DNA of 64,000 nt. Source: Taeniopygia guttata. Lineage: Eukaryota; Chordata; Aves; Passeriformes; Estrildidae. The notes beneath the pieces were generated by a model that did not search any database, was not told where the DNA came from, and saw only the letters and a program-made list of their open reading frames with translations. Below, piece after piece: positions 11,751 to 24,194 of this stretch. A program made the translations under genes and the position numbers. Positions within the stretch are counted from its first letter, which is position 1. Each line of letters begins with the position of its first letter. The stretch lies in NCBI RefSeq assembly GCF_048771995.1, contig NC_133026.1, forward strand, positions 146,968,501 to 147,032,500. Direction: 5' to 3'.

Positions 11751-12065
11751 ATTTCACAGAGTCACAGATTAAACCAAGTTGGAAGGGATCCACAAGAATC
11801 AGCAAATCTAACTCCCACCCCTTCACAGGATCATCCCCATGAGTCCCACCATGTGCCTGAGAGCATTGTCCAAACATTTCTTGAGCTCTGTCAGGGGCTG
11901 TGACCCCTTCCCTGGGGAGCCTGTACCAGCACCCAGCCACCCTCAGAGTGAAGAATCTTTACCTAATATCCAACCTAAACCTTCTGCCCATTTGTTGCCT
12001 TTCATGTGAGTGCCTCTCCCTCTCCTCAGTGGACAGTGAATAGGCACTGACACAGGAGCCACACA
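11751..12065 (-). mobile_element. Second CR1 LINE 3' fragment, different subfamily
   Basis: It begins 'cacagagtcacagattaaaccaagttggaagggatccacaagaatcagc' and continues 'gtgcctgagagcattgtccaaacatttcttgagctctgtcaggggctgtgacc', 'ccctggggagcctgtaccagcacccagccaccctcagagtgaagaatctttacctaatatccaacctaaacct'. This is the reverse complement of a CR1 3' end distinct from the copy ending at 11745, and it lies directly beside that copy in the same orientation. Confidence 0.88.
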
Positions 12066-14459
12066 GTGGAGCAGACAGGGTTCACCACCTCTGAGTCCAT
12101 CTAGGAAGAGAAAGTTTGAGTGAAGTTGAAATTTCAGTTCCAGGGTCCAGCACATTCTTTCAGAAACACAATACAGAATCAAGAGATATGCATTATTATC
12201 AGCAAAACACACAACACAACCAAGAGCTACAGAATAAAGAGATTAGCAGAGGTATAAATAACAAGCCACAAGCATTTATTCAGTTAAAGTTACATAACTT
12301 ATGCTTCTCCAGTGCATTCATACATGGGATCAACATCTGCTCTCAGCAATGGCCATTTAAATTAGGAATAATTTATTGCAGCCACTGGTTCGTATCAGAT
12401 TTACAATGAACAGTTCAGCTCATCATGTTCAAAATAATTGCTGGGTGTTTCAGAGAAAGAAAAAGAAGTTTTCAGTACCAAGAAAGGAAAGCAGATAAGC
12501 AAGGTATCATCCTTCTTTAAGCAGTACAAGGACCAATCCTGACAGCAGCCCCAGTGATTTTAAGCACCTTTCCCTCAACCCTTCTCCAAATTACACTAAC
12601 CCTTATATTTCTTCCTTCTGGACAAGTTAAAAGTGATCCCCAGAAAGAACTTCTTGTGTTTCATCTCCCTCACCAAGACAAGTAGAAGTCTGAGAAAATT
12701 GGGGAAGATACCATAAATGCCAAAAGCAACTAAGTGTCCAAGTTGACAAGAGACAGAAAAGTCTGCTATATAAGGAACAGATAGACCTTTAGGGGTCGGA
12801 TCACACATAAGAACTTCTATTTATGCACACATATTGCAGATTTATAATGGCATATTGGATACCTAGAAAATATGCAGCCAGCTTTTGTTATAATAAAGCC
12901 TGTTCCCATTCCAACAGCTTCAGTGGGCTGTAGATAAGGATCCTTTCTAAGTAAAAGGCACAGGAATGTTGCATCCCAGGACAGGCTCCACAGAACAAGA
13001 CCCTCTCTTCTCAGAGAACACTGTCAAAAATTAAGTAGAGAGCAGTCCCTTAGCTGGATAAATTGAAGCATCCTCACTGCAACAGCATCTACTTTACAAT
13101 ATTTTTATTTCAATGTGGTCCTTATAAAACCTTAGGTGTATTCCTAGAATCTGCAGATAATCTTCTGGGAGCACTGAATAAAACCCAATTTGGATTTTAC
13201 TGCAACAGTGTTGTGCAACATGGTACAGACACTCATGTCAAAACCAAGCTTTTACAGAGAAGATGTATTGGTTTCAGTTCCTGCTCTCCTCGGATCTTAT
13301 TTTTCTGTGTGTTGCCTATCCAGTGACAGAGAATTCAGCTTCATGGCCCAATCTGGTCAGCCAAGCTCCACCAGCACAGAAAAACAGGCTCAGCTCAGCT
13401 GTGGGACCCTCTTTTCCAGGGGTGTCTCAGGCCCAGAGCCAGTGCCAGTCTAAGGAACAGTTTTGTTACTGGACCTCACTGACAGAGCAGTGAATCATTG
13501 CAAATAAATCTTCAGCAGGGCTCAGATTTCCAGCAGGTCAAGACTGAAAACTTCCACTTTCAAGGCTGAGTCTGGAGCCACAGCTGAAGCACAGACATAG
13601 ATAACACTGCCACCACGCAGGTTTTTAGAGATAATACCCTGCATACACTGGAAATGCAGCTACCATGCTACAGCCACAGTTCCCTCTGGTTGGGAATATA
13701 TTTAGGATGAACAGTCACTTGCAAGCATGCAATGAATGGGGTTTGGAGCACTGTCTTTCCTGTGGAAAACACCAGGCACATCTAAAAGTCCCCCTGGGCA
13801 TGATGCAGAGAGCCAGAACTGAGCAGGAAGGGTTAGGCCAGGCATTCAGTGGGGGCCTGTGTTTGCATGAATTCTAAAGAAATAAAGAATCTGCAAAGAG
13901 GTCGTGCATGTAGATTTAAATAATGTAGAGCTAACTGGAGTGTCCCTGCCACATCTTGGTGTATCCACCCCCAAAGCATACTACCACCAAATTTCACTAT
14001 GTATTTGAGAAAAGACTGAGATAGGTTTTAAACATATGGTCCACGAAATAATGTATTAATCATACAGCTAAGACATCTCCCTGCTTTACATGGGGTAAAA
14101 ACATGTTTCACTATACAAAAACATTATTCTGAAACATAGGCTAAATCATCAGTACATTCAACAACTACTTTCACATTCAAAAATTCCATGGCCTTAACTG
14201 CCTAATAATTAAACTTAAAAAACCTCCAAACTTTAGGAAAACACACCAAAATAAAAAAAAAATGAAAAAAGGAGATACATTTAAAAAGCAGTATATTACT
14301 ATGAAAAATCTGATAAGAAGAGTTTGCAAAAACTCACAAAAAGTTATATTAATGATCATCTCATTAATTCTGGTGGACCTTTAAGAGTCTGCAAATGTTT
14401 CAAGTGACTATGACAGTGTAAAAGAGAACTGTGAAAGCCTAAATTCACAGCCAAGACTT
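12066..14459. other. Region past the TRAPPC9 3' end, no gene recognised
   Basis: AT-rich from about 12.1 kb, with no protein-like frame. Minus-strand AATAAA hexamers at 12275-12280, 12372-12377 and 13104-13109 could serve a longer TRAPPC9 3' UTR. There is no evidence beyond the hexamers. Confidence 0.5.
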
Positions 14460-15175
14460 AGGCAGCCCAAAAGTTGGCTTATTTATTCTCTCAAGGACAA
14501 AACTCTTCTGCTCTTCTTCACCCTCTCTCCTTTCTAGTTCATAGATCTGCCAAACTAAAGGCAGTGACTTTACCAGGAGCAAGTGGCACTGGGCTCAGGG
14601 GAGGGAGGGAATAACTGGAGGCTATTCTTACTTTCAGCAACACACTAAAAAGCACCACTACTGCTATTTGCTACCAAAGACACCGAATTCTCAACAAACA
14701 AATAAACAAAAGCAAGCCAGTGAACAAATCTAACAGAGATCTATATCCCAAGGGAACATGCCATGGGTCCAGCATAAATCAGGAATAATTTCATACAGAT
14801 AACACAAATCTTATTGAAAAATGATCAAACAGGATTATTCAAACAGGATTTAAGACCTTCAAACACATTGCAAAATTCAGCCCTCAAGACTCTTTCAAAC
14901 CACTGACATCAATGGAGTATATTGAAGTACAATGCATATCGTTTCAAAGGCTTTCTGGAAACAGAGGAAAACTTCAGCATAGTTATAATCTCTCTCTCCC
15001 TCAGAAATTAGCTAAAGCAGCTGTCCAAATGACTATCAGCCAATTCAGAAAGTATTCAGCTGTTCCTCCAAAGCAGAGACTGTGTCCTGGGGTTGGACAG
15101 AACAAGTTGGGGTCAAGCAGAGGATGTGCCAAGCATGGCTGTGTGCTGTGGGTAATCAAGGAGCACAAAGTGCAT
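14460..15175 (-). other. TRAPPC9: Candidate TRAPPC9 3' untranslated region
   Basis: This is the sequence following the TAA stop on the minus strand, down to just past the first AATAAA hexamer met in that direction. The approximately 715-nt length is reasonable. The low-coordinate end is an estimate of the cleavage site, placed 20-25 nt past the hexamer. Further AATAAA-type hexamers lie lower (for example 13104-13109 and 12275-12280), so a longer alternative UTR cannot be excluded. Confidence 0.4.
14482..14487 (-). terminator. TRAPPC9: Candidate polyadenylation signal AATAAA for TRAPPC9
   Basis: The plus strand reads tttatt, so the minus strand reads AATAAA, inside 'gagaataaataagcc'. It is the first canonical hexamer after the stop codon on that strand, about 690 nt downstream. 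A moderately GU-rich stretch (gtcttggctgtg on the minus strand) follows within 40-50 nt, as expected for a cleavage region. Confidence 0.4.
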
Positions 15176-15355
15176 TTACAGCTTGGTTGGGGCCACAGGC
15201 TCTGTGGCACGGATGTGGACACTGGGAAGGCAGAGCCAGGACAGAGGCAGCTCCCTGCTGCAGTTGTCTTCATGGAATTTGATATTCAGGTAGAAATCAC
15301 CCGTGTAGAGGAAGAGAAGAGCTCCAAAGTACACAGAGTCTTTGGTTGGCTTTAC
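15176..15355 (-). CDS. TRAPPC9: TRAPPC9 last coding exon (C-terminal 59 residues)
   Basis: This exon encodes the C-terminus of trafficking protein particle complex subunit 9 (NIBP), a scaffold subunit of TRAPP II, which acts in Golgi and endosome vesicle tethering as a Rab activator and has been linked to NF-kB signalling. Read on the minus strand it starts right after a pyrimidine-rich acceptor (ttctctttgccag) at 15356-15357 and ends at a TAA at 15176-15178. The product contains [20 protein letters not shown] and then [12 protein letters not shown], both of which match my recollection of the vertebrate TRAPPC9 C-terminus. The exon begins in phase 0 (GTA AAG CCA), which fits the phase-0 end of the exon at 22417. 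The last residues (TEPVAPTKL) differ from the mammalian end, as is usual for this tail. Recognition is from memory of the family, without an alignment. Confidence 0.93.
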   Translation of the reverse strand, partial: VKPTKDSVYFGALLFLYTGDFYLNIKFHEDNCSRELPLSWLCLPSVHIRATEPVAPTKL

Positions 15356-16699
15356 CTGGCAAAGAGAATACAAAAATCAGTACAAATAAACCACCAACAA
15401 AGTAAATTGATTGCAGTTTGCAATTCATTAGCTCCTTCAAAGGATCTCAGAGTACTCCAGATTCACATCTTAATAATGCTTTCATACAAAAAGGAGTAAA
15501 CATCTCATCCCTATTCTAGTAAAAACATTACTTTAAGAAATTAATCCTGTTTTTCACTCATGCAGTAAACCTGTGCTAGAGCTCAAAACAGAAAATGAAC
15601 CTTTAGGAGTCACTGATTCGAAAACACAAATTCTTTAAGGTAGAGATCTTCCTAAATCTCTCCTTGGACTCTATTTACCAACATCTCTATTAAAGTTTTA
15701 AATCACATTGATGAATTAATGTTAAATACATGGTTTAAATGCCATTTAACAGATTAGCAATAAGTAAGTTCATTCTCACTTATTACTGAGACACAATCTG
15801 ACTGCAAATTCTAATCAGGAACTTAGGTGACAATCATTGAAATAATGAAGTTTAGCAAGAAACTTCCCAGAAACAATACCCATCCTGATTTTACTTGTCC
15901 AAATTAAATATACAGAGTTCACACTGTTTTTACATTTATGTATCTTCTTTCATCACAAATCCATCCACAATCCATATCTTCACAACAAATAATATATCTC
16001 AGTCCATCATTTCAGCAAGGCACTTCAGTAATTTCTAACTTTAACACTCCCACCACTGTTCAGCATGTGATAATGTTTGAATTAGTATCTGCTTCCACAA
16101 GATGTTAAATCCAGTTTCAGGATGCCTAGAACTGAGTTAAAGTTACAGCAAATGCAAAACACTAAATCAACACAAAGCCATTCCACTGGATGGAATTTTT
16201 CCAAAAATTGTGAAAAGGCAGCTTCATCCAAGCAGAAAAATCCCAATAAAGGTTGAGGCTCTGGGACAGGTGATCAGGGCTGTTCCCCACTAGAAAAAAT
16301 TTCATTGTATGGTCAACTGGGACGTGAACAATGGGGTGTGAACTGGGAAAGTGCTCATGGACACCCTTTGCTGAAGGACAACTTGCCACTGCTTGGGAAG
16401 ACCAGAACAGGGATGATGGGAAGGTCATGGTGGGGAAGAGGGGGAAGGCAAATGATCAACAGAAGGTTTCAGGGATGGAGGGAACTCAAGAGTATTTCAG
16501 AGAACTGAAAACTTGCAGCCACCACCTTCCACAAGGCAGATTCTCTGTAGCTTTCGGAAGTGAAGGGAATGAGCTGTTTCCATTTTCTCCTGTTCTAGCT
16601 GTTTTTTGGACTTTCACTGCTGGGTTCTTTAGCCAGGAGACATGCATCCTGTATAGTCCCCTGGGATATCAGTCAGCTTTGTTGGACCTTCCTAAACTG

Positions 16700-17148
16700 G
16701 AAGAAGTCCAGAGAAGGTCACAAAGTTGCTAAAGGTGCTGGAGCAGCTTTTCTATGAAGACAGGCTGAGAAAGTTGGGGTTGTTCAGCCTGGAGAAGAGA
16801 AGGTTGAGTGGAGACCTCACAGCACCTTCCAGTATTTGAAGGAGATACAGAGAAGCTGGAAAATGCTCTTCATAAGGATCTGTAGTGATAGGACAAAGAG
16901 TAATGGGATCAAATTTAAAGAGGGGAAATTTAGGACACATATATGGAAAAAATTCTTTACTGTGAGGGTGGTGAGGCTCTGGCACAGGCTGCCCAGGTAA
17001 TCTGTGAATGCCCCACCCCTGGAAGTGTTCAAGGCCAGGAGAAACCTGGGACAGAAGAAGGTGTCCCTGCCCATGGCAGGGGGGCTGGAATGAGATGAGC
17101 TTTAAGTTCCCTTCCAACCCAAACCATTCTGTGCTTCTATGACTCTAA
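16700..17148 (+). mobile_element. CR1 LINE 3' end with intact terminus
   Basis: About 450 bp with the classical order: 'gaagtccagagaaggtcacaaagttgctaaaggtgctggagcagc', 'tatgaagacaggctgagaaagttggggttgttcagcctggagaagagaagg', 'attctttactgtgagggtggtgaggctctggcacaggctgcccagg', 'cccatggcaggggggctgg' and the terminal 'ttcccttccaacccaaaccattctgtgcttctatgactct'. It sits in the TRAPPC9 last intron, antisense to the gene. The reading frame of the reverse transcriptase is not included. Confidence 0.95.
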
Positions 17149-17159
17149 ATTGCAGCTCC

Positions 17160-18840
17160 TGCACAAGGGCCTGTCTGTTCACAAGCAGCCACATCCTCAG
17201 AGCTGGAGAGCCCAGGCTCCCTTTGGTTTTGGAACTGAGCCCTTCTGCTGACCTGCAGCAAACTTGTATCAGCCTTGTGTCATCCACGTGAAGGATCAGA
17301 GCAGCCACAGCTGTTCCCTGACCCCGTCCTTGGCATCTCCCCTCCTCGCTGGGTACGAGTTCCTGCCCTCCGGCCCTGCGTCTGGACACGCAGAACAACA
17401 TCCAGCCATGTCCCCTCTTGCTCCTTCCCCTTCTCCCAGGGCTGCCTGCCTGATTTCTGCCTCACTGGAACTGATTGACTTTCACCCAGAGGAGGGCAGA
17501 GGCAGGCACTAATGCCAGCAGTGGGTGCAGGCAAACAGCAAACGAAGCCTCCTCTGCACCCTTAGCTGTTTCAGGCTCCTGGTCCATGTTTCCTAATCTC
17601 ACTGCACCACGAAGGAATGTCTGTCACAGCACAGCTCAGAGCCCTTGGCAAGCAGGAAAGCGGCTTCAGGCTCATCAGCATCAACACCAGACACCACACT
17701 CATGGTTTGAGCTCTGCCCACATCTGTTGTGCCACCGCCGCTGTATCAACACTTGTGGTTGGGAGAAGAAACAGGGAAGCAAAATGAGCTTGAAACCTTC
17801 ACCTTGCTCAAGTGGCTCTGCAGAAGTTACAAGAGGTTTCCTTCAAAATAGGAAGCAACTTTGGAATGTAAGGCTGAGTCTCCAGTGGGGCTGCCCACAA
17901 AGATTCCCAAAAGATCAGACATTCAGCTGCAGCAGTCAGGTCAGCAGAGGGTCACATCCAGCCCAGCTGCTACACCAGGCATAGGACTAATTTTGAGGTT
18001 AAACCTACATCTAGGATTCCAAGGTATCCAAACTCCTACTACAAAAGGAGGATACCTAGTCAATGAGACAGTGGAGCAGGCACAGAATGGTCTCCCTAGG
18101 CAGCTTTGCAGAGCCAGAATAGAGTTGCCTAAACACAGGCAATGTGATGGCCTAAGGCACTGAGACAGCTGCAGAGGACTGGGAAGATGCCCAGGGTGTC
18201 TTTCAGGATTTCTGGCAGCACCTGTGCTTGGTAGGATACCCACAGCACCTGTGTGATGGCAAACATCTACTTTTAGACATGTGAATCTCAGCCCTGTGTT
18301 AATGAGCCAGGTTCTACCTGCTGCTGACCACACCTCCATGGACTCATGGGAGCTTAGTGGGTCAGCACCCCTGGCAGCACTTCCTCATTCAGGTGTCTCA
18401 GTCTGGAACTGAATCCACCCCAATGTCTGTAAAGTGGATGTCCACATCTAACCCAGCTGCTCAACACAAGGACACACCTGATCAAATGCAGAATGAGGCA
18501 AAATGTTCTCTAAACTGCATAAGCTCTGATGACTTGCTCAGCCATTCAGGTGGTCACCTCTGGAGCTGGCAGAACACACCACCCCACAGCCTGCAGTGCC
18601 TGACCCAGCTCAGCTGTGAGGAACACGACTCGTGCCTGACCCAGACCAAATTCATGTTGTCCTCCAGTCCAGCAGCACACAGCTCTGGTGGTGCCCCTGC
18701 CCAGGTCTGTGCCTCTGTGTCTGTTGAATCATTCATCAGGATGATGACATTCCTGAGTCAGGGCAGAGCTAAAACAGGTGTTATTAAAATTCCACCATTC
18801 ATGGAAACAAAGAGGAGCAGCTCGTACCTCGGAAAATAAT
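17160..18840. other. GC-richer intronic block without recognisable exon
   Basis: Composition rises above the surrounding intron and stop codons thin out, giving open frames of 130-170 codons on both strands (for example 17475-17984 plus and 18357-18839 plus). None reads like a known domain and none sits in consensus splice context. It contains occasional CpG but not a dense island. Confidence 0.5.
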
Positions 18841-21800
18841 GATCGAAAATCAAGGAAAAAAGTCCACATTACTCCTTTGTTCCACCAAGATAGAAGAAAA
18901 ATTAAGTTTCTAGCTGCATCCTAATCCTTCCCTGATTTAGGCTACCATGTGGGACTGCGATTGCTTAGAACTAATTACTACTTATTTATACTGCTGTAGT
19001 ACTTAGGGAGCTCAGTTGGAGATTAGGGCTGCTGCCAGCTACTGCTTGCTGCCCCAAAGAGTTTACAGTGTGAATAAAACAGTGCCAAGAAAAATAATTT
19101 GTTCCAGATGGGCCACAGAGGACCTGCCAGAAGTGAGCAAATGTTCACCATGGCTTCTGAGTTGATTCAAAATGACCATCTACTAATGAATTTCTCCTCA
19201 TCTCCCACTACCAATCGCTTGAGCTTGTGCATGATAACACACACAGGAAAAAATCCTGCTTGAGGATAAGTAATGGCACAAGCAGGGACAACAAGAGAGG
19301 ATGGATTGCTGAGAGTTACAGGATTCTCCACAGAAGGCAATATTTTAGGTTTTAATTTGGCAAAAAAGCAACTCTGTCTGATCAACTAATTATTCAACAA
19401 AAACCAGAGGTAAGAACTAGGAAAATTTAATAATAGGGCTAAAGATAAACTCTTTGTTGTGAAGCAAGATTAAAAAAAAAAATAAATCCACTGTGTTTTA
19501 ATGGGTAAGTTCCATCATGTTAACTCATGTTTCAAAATCATCCACTGAACAAAAAATGTCAAATATTTAAGTCATAATGGAGAAAGTCACTTTTTCTGTC
19601 AAATACAGACAAAAGTAAGGTTAGCCAAATTAGAAGTTGTGCTCAAAAATGCAGACTTTACTTAATTTAAAATGCATGGAAATAACTCAATATCCTTCAA
19701 AATTTTCCAGAAAAGACTTTGCTTTTTGAAGTAGCATATCCAGCAGAGACTTTGTGACACAAACCCAGGCTGCTGCATCGAACTGAGGTAAAAGCACAAA
19801 GAGGTGAATGAACATCATTACATTACTTCCAAGATAAATCTTCTAATTTGGACTTCAAGACACAAGAAAGGGAAATACAAAATTTTGTGACTTTTGCCCT
19901 TTCAACAATTTATATTCATGCTGCAAAGTAGCATGTGCATCCTTAAAATTCCTGTGTATGTCCCCTGTCTTCCAGGTAGCAGCAGAAACTGCTTTGAGAC
20001 TTTTTAGTCTGGAACCAAAAATAACAGCGAATTTTTGAGCATAAAACTTAATCTGAAACTAACATTTAGGAAGGCAGAGGGATCTGTTGGGGTTTTTTTT
20101 TCCCCGTAATGAAGTTCCTGCATGACAACAGAGTGAATTCTCAGGCTGTGAGGAGTATTGCTGCAATACCTGATGCTCCCACTCGTTCTTGACCACGCAC
20201 CAGTGATACACCAAGCCAGACTTGATCCTCCATCCTTCCTCCCACCCAGCACAGCCCTGCAATAAATCATGTCAGCATCCCTGTGCTAGTGTCAGTGTGA
20301 AGTCAGCCCAATTAACTTAAACTGCTAACCAAGGTCATTTTTGCTCAACTGGACAACTTTGCTCAAAAACAAGTGCTCTCAGTGTCTGTCCTGATGGGCC
20401 TGCTGGGGGAGAGGGAAGCATCTTGCACAAGCAGCTGGGAAAGGGCAGCACCTCAAGCCACTTCTACTAAACAAGGAAAATAGTCAAGTGCCCATGAACT
20501 CAGTTTAGAAAAGTGGTGAGGACATTTTTAACAGCTTCCATATACAGCAGCATTGAGTTGAAAACCAGTAGGGAATCTGGTCCAGTATCTCAATTTTTGT
20601 TTATATAAAAGAGAAACTCTGTCTTTCATCTCACCCAGCCATGAGCTTCTTTGATTTTTTAACCAGCTCCTGTCTGACTTTTGGCCAAACTCAGACCATA
20701 AGCACAATTCTGAGCATGGTGGTTCTTCCCCAAAGCATCAAATGCACAAACCAGCGCTTTCCCTTGTCCCCCCAAGACAGGTAGAACTTTTTGAAATCTA
20801 TTTTCTATTCCTACATTAGTTATTATGAGGGAAGAAAGGGCCTCTGGCAGACATAAAGGATTCTTTTCCACAATCAGGGCTCTATGCCCCAAAGAACATG
20901 ACCAAGCACTTTCCCTAGGAGCCTGTGGAGCATCAACACTACGCACAGTGAAACGTAACACTTCTTGCCTAAGAGTCGACATTTTGTTCATTTCACCTTT
21001 TTGTATGGAAAGGAGGACAAGCAGCAGAAAACAATTCTATTTTTAACTTCTTGGGGATTGTGTTTACAGGAGAAATGTCAAAATACTGAGCAATGGGGCA
21101 AAGGCAGGGACCGTAACGTATGAGAAGCCTGCCTGGGCAGGCACCAGAGATGTGACCTCCTGACTTTTTGCCCCATAGGAGACTCAATCAGAAGGTAAGA
21201 ATACATCACACTGACATCTCCCTTTTCCCTCATTAGCCTGGAGGGTCAGGCCCTTTGGCAGCTGGGCATCCAAACACCACCACTCTGATTAAAAACTCCA
21301 CATTGTCAGAACCAGAGTCAAAGAAAGCCATCCCTGGATGATTTCTGCTGGCATATTTAAATTATTCAGCTACAAGAATGCAGTTAGCCCCCATTAAAAA
21401 TCAAGCTGATGGTATATTTCATGCTCATTAGCTTTTAGAAATATTTTCTTCTGTGATGCGTAATTGAAAAATATTCATGGTGACTATCTCTGTGATTAAC
21501 CTTTAATTTCTTTCTAACTAAGGTTCACTTATATATTTAATTTTGACAGGTACATTTTATTACCAATCTGAAGAGCTGACCTAAACAAAGGTCCTAAGCA
21601 CTATCTCAAACACTCACCCCATTCTTCATGTTTATTTCATGAGTTACCAGAAATGCTGCTCATTCCATTCTGCAGCACTGCCTGTGAATTTTCATTCCAG
21701 GTATTTTGTTGTTGTATTTTTGGGAGGGAAGGATGTGGGAGAGGGTAGTGTTATCTGTATTTTCAGTGTCTTGCCTAAAAGCGAAAAGCTCCTAGACTTG

Positions 21801-22416
21801 AATTTTCTAGAGAAATTGAGAGAAAAATCATAATCTCAATTGTTTTAAAAAGGGGCACTTTTTTTGCCTCATTTTATGCATTTCTTTATGGTTTTATAAC
21901 AGTATGCTACGCACCCAGGAAATGAACAAGCTCATCAGATTGGCCATTAATGCTTAGCATTTTCTTTTTGCAGTCTGTTGTGTTTCCTCAGGACCTGACT
22001 AAAACTGATTTGCTGAGTTCCTTGGCTTAGCCTGGGGAATGTTTCTTATGGACTAAGGGAAAAAAAAAAAGTTATTTAAAGTCTATTACTGCAGGCTGCA
22101 CCGGGAGACTCAAGGGACTGGCAATATGGTATTGAACATTCAATCTAGGGTAACCCATTCACATTCAGCCAGATCTGGAGTGACCAGAAATTGCTGCCTC
22201 TGATAATTTACTAGTGGTTTACATGGTAGGAAATTACAGTCTTAAACCATTTCTGAGAGACCATTCCAGATGAACACAGCAGCACTGTTAGCAATAGCTG
22301 CCATAATCATGGGGCTTTCCAAAAATTAATCTGCTTTAAAATGCACAATAGAGTAATGAAGCCCCTTTCAAATGCACATCATTCAAAATCCTGATACTTG
22401 TGATCAAACAACTCAC

Positions 22417-22640
22417 GGTGTCGATGTAGAAGGTGTTGGAGCCCACGAAGGTGATGGCATCCTGCAGCTCGTAGTTGTGCACCCCATTCTGGTAATCCTG
22501 GTAGGGCATCATGGTCAGAGCAAAGGGCCCCACGCTGTGCTTGCTCCAGTTGGTCAACTTCACCTGCAAGGGGACAGGGTCCCCCACCTGGCAGGTCACC
22601 ACGACGTCGCAGTCACAGACCTTGCCATCAACCAGGATGT
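22417..22640 (-). CDS. TRAPPC9: TRAPPC9 penultimate coding exon
   Basis: This 224-nt exon on the minus strand is bordered by a 'gatttgcag' acceptor (AG at 22641-22642) and a consensus 'gtgagt' donor (22411-22416). It reads open in one frame as 74 full codons after two bases that finish a split codon, so the preceding exon must end in phase 1. The product includes [14 protein letters not shown], then [34 protein letters not shown] and [13 protein letters not shown]. These match the C-terminal region of vertebrate TRAPPC9, whose Trs120-like C-terminal part is predicted to be beta-sandwich. The exon joins in phase 0 to the last exon (DT followed by VKPTKD). Its GC content and CpG use are higher than in the flanking intron. 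No stop or frameshift is seen, so the gene looks intact here. The gene's other exons lie outside the window. Confidence 0.95.
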
Positions 22641-24194
22641 CTGCAAATCAAGGAAACGAGTCTTCATTAGGCTGGACACCTGCTTCAGAAACAGCATTAA
22701 TTTTGACAGGAGGCTAAACAAGAAAAAAGTGACCTCAGTTAAGCCAGGAGTGTGGGACAGTTAATTCTGGAAAAGGAAACCCGGTGCTGTGCTGTTGTGC
22801 AGGGCACCTACCTGAGAAAAACCAGCTCATGAGGGATGGATATCTGTCCACAGCTGTTGAAAGAGCTATGAAAAAAACCCAATTATGATTTATGCACATG
22901 CACCAGGAGATATTTTTTAACCACCTCCCTTGAAGGCCAAAACCACAGATCATTTTTCATGATTCTGGAAGTCAACAGCATGAGATGAAGGGAAATACAA
23001 ACAGGAACCATCAACACAAACAACAGCTAGAGAGATCCAGGGCTGGAGGCTCATGCTCTGTGTTACAGCCAGAATAAATCCTTCTGTACAGAGGTGAGCT
23101 TTTGGAGCAGGACAGACATTGCCAGAATTTGCAATGTAATACATAAATTAAAGTACAGATTATAAGTAAAAGAGGGATTTTAAAATTATACCAGAGTACT
23201 ACAAGCTTGTTCACTCTTTGCACTTTAAATCACTCTGGGATTTCTATTTTTAATTTTCTACTTTTCTTTCCCTTACTGGGACAGCAGAAAATATAAAGCC
23301 TCTAAATTGGTTACTGCTGGGACAATGACAGCCAGAGTAATGTGTCCATTAACCTTGCCCATTTGCTTATACAGAACCAAAATGTTTCATTACCAACACA
23401 CTATGAAATTGCCAGTCCAATTCCCTGCTCTGAAAGGGTTCCCAGTTGTGCTGTTTTACTGTATTTTTCAGATGAGGGTTATCTCCAATGCACTATTAAT
23501 ACAGGAACATTTCTATTTCACTATGGGTTCATGTTCAGAGATAAGAGAAAGCCCTGGGCACATGTAAGAAAGCATCCTTTGTGTGAATACCTACCCCCAC
23601 AATCTCATATGCCCATGAGGTATTTCCATCACTCCTGCTTCTCGTCAGTTCCTTGCCTTTTGACATACATCATATTATTCACATTAATCCTCTGCATTGA
23701 ATTTTAGTAATACCCCCTCTTCAAGGAAAGACACTATTTTTATACTTCAGGAGTTTTCACAGAAGAAAGAAATTACACCAAAGTGATTTTTTTAAACTTA
23801 GTTTTAAACTTTAGTTTTGTTGCCTTGGACAAAAATTACAAAATGATGCATGTTCTTGTGATGCTCTTTAGCCTGGCAAACTGAACAGGCCTCAACACAG
23901 CCACTGGATAAAAAAAACAAAAGCTAAAGTTATTGCCAGAGAAGAAAAAAGTTCAGAAGGGAACATTTACTCCAGAGGTCAGGCCAGCAAAGCTTAGGTA
24001 CCCAGATGAAAACCTCTCCTTGACCAAAGCTGCCCAAATGCAGCAGCATCAGATACAACAGGTTTAGCAAAAAGAGCACAAAAAAAACCCTTCAGTGCTC
24101 AAGCTGAAGCTCTCCAAAACCAGGGTTGGTGTCCCAGTTGGAACAGCCCCTGTTCCAAAATTTTTTTATTTTTCTTTTGACAATTAGAACACTG

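Larger units (their letters stand above)
15356..22416 (-). other. TRAPPC9: TRAPPC9 last intron (7,061 nt)
   Basis: The intron is defined by the gtgagt donor at its high-coordinate end and the pyrimidine-rich 'ctctttgccag' acceptor at its low-coordinate end. It contains one CR1 3' end (about 16.70-17.15 kb) and a GC-richer block (17.16-18.84 kb) with chance open frames on both strands. The remainder is AT-rich, including a conserved-looking stretch at 21.34-21.56 kb. No other exon, RNA gene or promoter is recognisable in it. Confidence 0.88.

Noticed and set aside
14912..15499. 195-codon plus-strand frame, the longest non-repeat frame in the window
   Set aside because: It overlaps the TRAPPC9 last exon and its UTR on the opposite strand. 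The minus-strand exon has clear splice sites and family motifs, and the plus frame has none.
16752..17117. 121-codon minus-strand frame
   Set aside because: It lies antisense within the 3' untranslated part of a CR1 element, which is noncoding.
22372..22764. 130-codon plus-strand frame
   Set aside because: It is the antisense shadow of the TRAPPC9 exon at 22417-22640.
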